Positions 16,899 through 17,458 of a DNA stretch of 17,458 bases are shown here, one piece after another. Position 1 is the first letter of the stretch, and each line of letters starts with the position of its first letter. The position numbers and the translations under genes were made by a program. Source of the DNA: Phycisphaerales bacterium UBA4658 (GTDB lineage Bacteria > Planctomycetota > Phycisphaerae > Phycisphaerales > UBA1924). Under the pieces are notes generated by a model. It was given only the letters and a program-made list of their open reading frames with translations. It had not been told where the DNA came from and made no database searches. The DNA lies in the NCBI GenBank assembly GCA_002405485.1, contig DHLW01000129.1:12699-30156 (forward strand). The letters run 5' to 3'.

Positions 16899-17214
16899 GG
16901 TCGGCGTGCCACCTGCCACGGGATGGAGTAGACGGTCGGTGCCACCTGCCTCCACCGATACCGCCCATCTGCTCGATCTCCGTTGAGTATTGCAAGGCGG
17001 ATTGTGCGTGTCACACTTGAGGCATGAACAACGTCGACGACATTGAAAAGGCCTTGACTAAGCACGCCGCACAAGAGCGCAAGCGGGCACTGTTTCGGTG
17101 TGTGTTGTGGGTGGTGTTCCTGCCGATTGGGTTTGTTCTGTTCCTGATCGTGCTTGGGGTTGTGAACAACTACCTGCTGTAATCACGCCACCGTCAACGG
17201 CAGGTGGCACCGAC
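16899..17214. repeat. Dispersed GTGCCACCTGCC repeat: two direct copies and one inverted copy
   Basis: GGTCGG(C)GTGCCACCTGCC occurs at 16899-16917 and, without the extra C, at 16934-16950. GTCGGTGCCACCTGCC (16935-16950) has a perfect 16-bp inverted copy at 17199-17214. The pair at 16935 and 17199 brackets the small membrane protein gene. I see no target-site duplication outside the inverted pair. This looks like a REP-type or intergenic mosaic repeat rather than an insertion sequence. Confidence 0.6.
17024..17182 (+). CDS. Small single-span membrane protein, unknown function
   Basis: I do not recognise this gene. An ATG at 17024 opens 52 codons ending in TAA. A charged, helix-prone N-terminus (NNVDDIEKALTKHAAQERKRA, about residues 2-22) is followed by one strong hydrophobic segment (LWVVFLPIGFVLFLIVLGVV, about 28-47) and a short NNYLL tail. 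The basic RKR before the span predicts the N-terminus inside. TGAGG lies immediately before the ATG, closer than ideal. Codon use is less GC-skewed than in the neighbours, with many TTG, GTG and GTT codons. It lies 180 bases after sdaA on the same strand, inside the repeat array, and may be its own unit. The charge/hydrophobicity pattern makes a chance frame less likely, but expression is unproven. Confidence 0.6.
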   Translation: MNNVDDIEKALTKHAAQERKRALFRCVLWVVFLPIGFVLFLIVLGVVNNYLL

Positions 17215-17258
17215 TGCCAACAACCCGTGCCACCGACCGGGGCTCGGACCGGTCGGTG
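17203..17258. repeat. Nested palindromes after the small membrane gene
   Basis: Two overlapping stems share the GTGCCACCGACC segment. GGTGGCAC (17203-17210) pairs with GTGCCACC (17227-17234) across 16 bases. CACCGACCGG (17231-17240) pairs perfectly with CCGGTCGGTG (17249-17258) across 8 bases. The two stems overlap by four bases and so cannot both form fully, giving alternative folds. The second begins about 50 bases after the small gene's stop and could act as its transcription end, but there is no T-run. Confidence 0.55.
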
Positions 17259-17310
17259 TGTCTTGACGTCGATGTCACACCAGAGCACCGATCGCCCCGA
17301 GCTGTACCGA

Positions 17311-17350
17311 TCGGAGACATGGCTGACACCGTTCGGGGACATGGCTGACA
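17311..17350. mobile_element. Tandem 18-bp unit resembling an insertion-sequence end (remnant)
   Basis: TCGGAGACATGGCTGACA (17311-17328) is repeated with one mismatch at 17333-17350, a 22-base period. Read on the minus strand the unit starts TGTCAGCCATGTC. Tandem motifs of this form resemble the ends of some IS481-like elements, from memory rather than a search. If it is an end, the element should extend to the left, but there is no transposase there. It would therefore be a solo end or remnant. It could also be an unrelated intergenic repeat. Confidence 0.35.
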
Positions 17351-17362
17351 GGTGAGGTTATT

Positions 17363-17421
17363 CCGCGTGCGGCTCGTGGAGCGAGGGAGCGGAGCGACCG
17401 AGCGGACCGAGCCGCACGCGG
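17363..17421. repeat. Long stem-loop with a GAGCG-rich loop
   Basis: CCGCGTGCGGCTCG (17363-17376) and its perfect complement (17408-17421) form a 14-bp stem around a 31-base loop made largely of GAGCGA/GAGCGG repeats. It begins 13 bases after the tandem 18-bp unit. The stem is very GC-rich and has no T-run, so a repeat element or structured RNA is more likely than an intrinsic terminator. Nothing identifiable is seen from 17422 to the window's end. Confidence 0.55.
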
Positions 17422-17458
17422 CGGCCGGGGTCGTGCGGGTTGATCGTGCCGATGAGAT

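Noticed and set aside
14926..16986. 686-codon plus-strand frame overlapping sdaA
   Set aside because: It runs out of frame through sdaA and the adaptor gene and is almost entirely Arg, Pro and His.
15686..17074. 462-codon minus-strand frame opposite sdaA
   Set aside because: It is antisense to a clear sdaA, with low-complexity Asp/Val/Glu/Arg composition typical of the antisense frame of such genes.
16935..17350. Complete insertion sequence at the right edge
   Set aside because: There is no transposase, no matching terminal repeat for the 17311-17350 unit on the left, and no target-site duplication.
17098..17355. 85-codon plus-strand frame after the small membrane gene
   Set aside because: It starts inside the small gene in another frame, crosses the palindromes and the tandem unit, and resembles no protein. 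The repeats alone explain its C-terminus.

Overview
The window looks like chromosomal DNA from a GC-rich, didermic (outer-membrane-bearing) bacterium. I infer the outer membrane from two periplasmic adaptors, an RND pump and a lipoprotein of the TolC/NodT class. The phylum cannot be settled from the sequence. Weak or absent Shine-Dalgarno sites, an exported Gfo/Idh/MocA oxidoreductase and GTGCCACC-type palindromes make Planctomycetota a reasonable but unproven guess. I see no tRNA, rRNA, CRISPR array, phage gene or intact transposase.

Layout. The left edge (1-502, minus strand) holds the N-terminal part of an AlkD-like DNA alkylation repair glycosylase. About 410 bases follow without a gene, containing a perfect 15-bp hairpin. 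From 917 to 15211 every gene is on the minus strand, so it is read right to left. The order of transcription is: RND adaptor lipoprotein, RND pump, secreted Gfo/Idh/MocA protein, CecR/YbiH-like TetR regulator, FtsX-type permease (third paralogue), a second TetR regulator, two more FtsX-type permeases, an ABC ATPase, an HlyD-type adaptor, and an outer-membrane efflux lipoprotein. A 162-base divergent region separates this block from sdaA (single-chain iron-sulfur L-serine dehydratase) on the plus strand. A 52-residue single-span membrane protein follows, inside an array of inverted and direct repeats that fills the right edge.

How the genes fit together. The block encodes two export machines of different energetics: a proton-driven RND pump with its adaptor, and an ATP-driven pump (ATPase, FtsX-type permeases, HlyD adaptor). 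Only one outer-membrane channel gene is present, so both machines may share it. Two regulator-permease pairs (TetR stop overlapping the permease start by 4 bp in each case) look like parallel modules, although the two regulators belong to different TetR subfamilies. Candidate promoters with overlapping operator-like repeats lie in front of both regulators, which suggests self-repressing, inducer-responsive efflux. Most junctions are overlaps or short gaps, so the block is probably one long operon or two to three linked ones.

The most unusual points are three paralogous permeases served by one ATPase, the sugar-dehydrogenase-like protein embedded between the pumps, and the small membrane gene bracketed by a 16-bp perfect inverted repeat.
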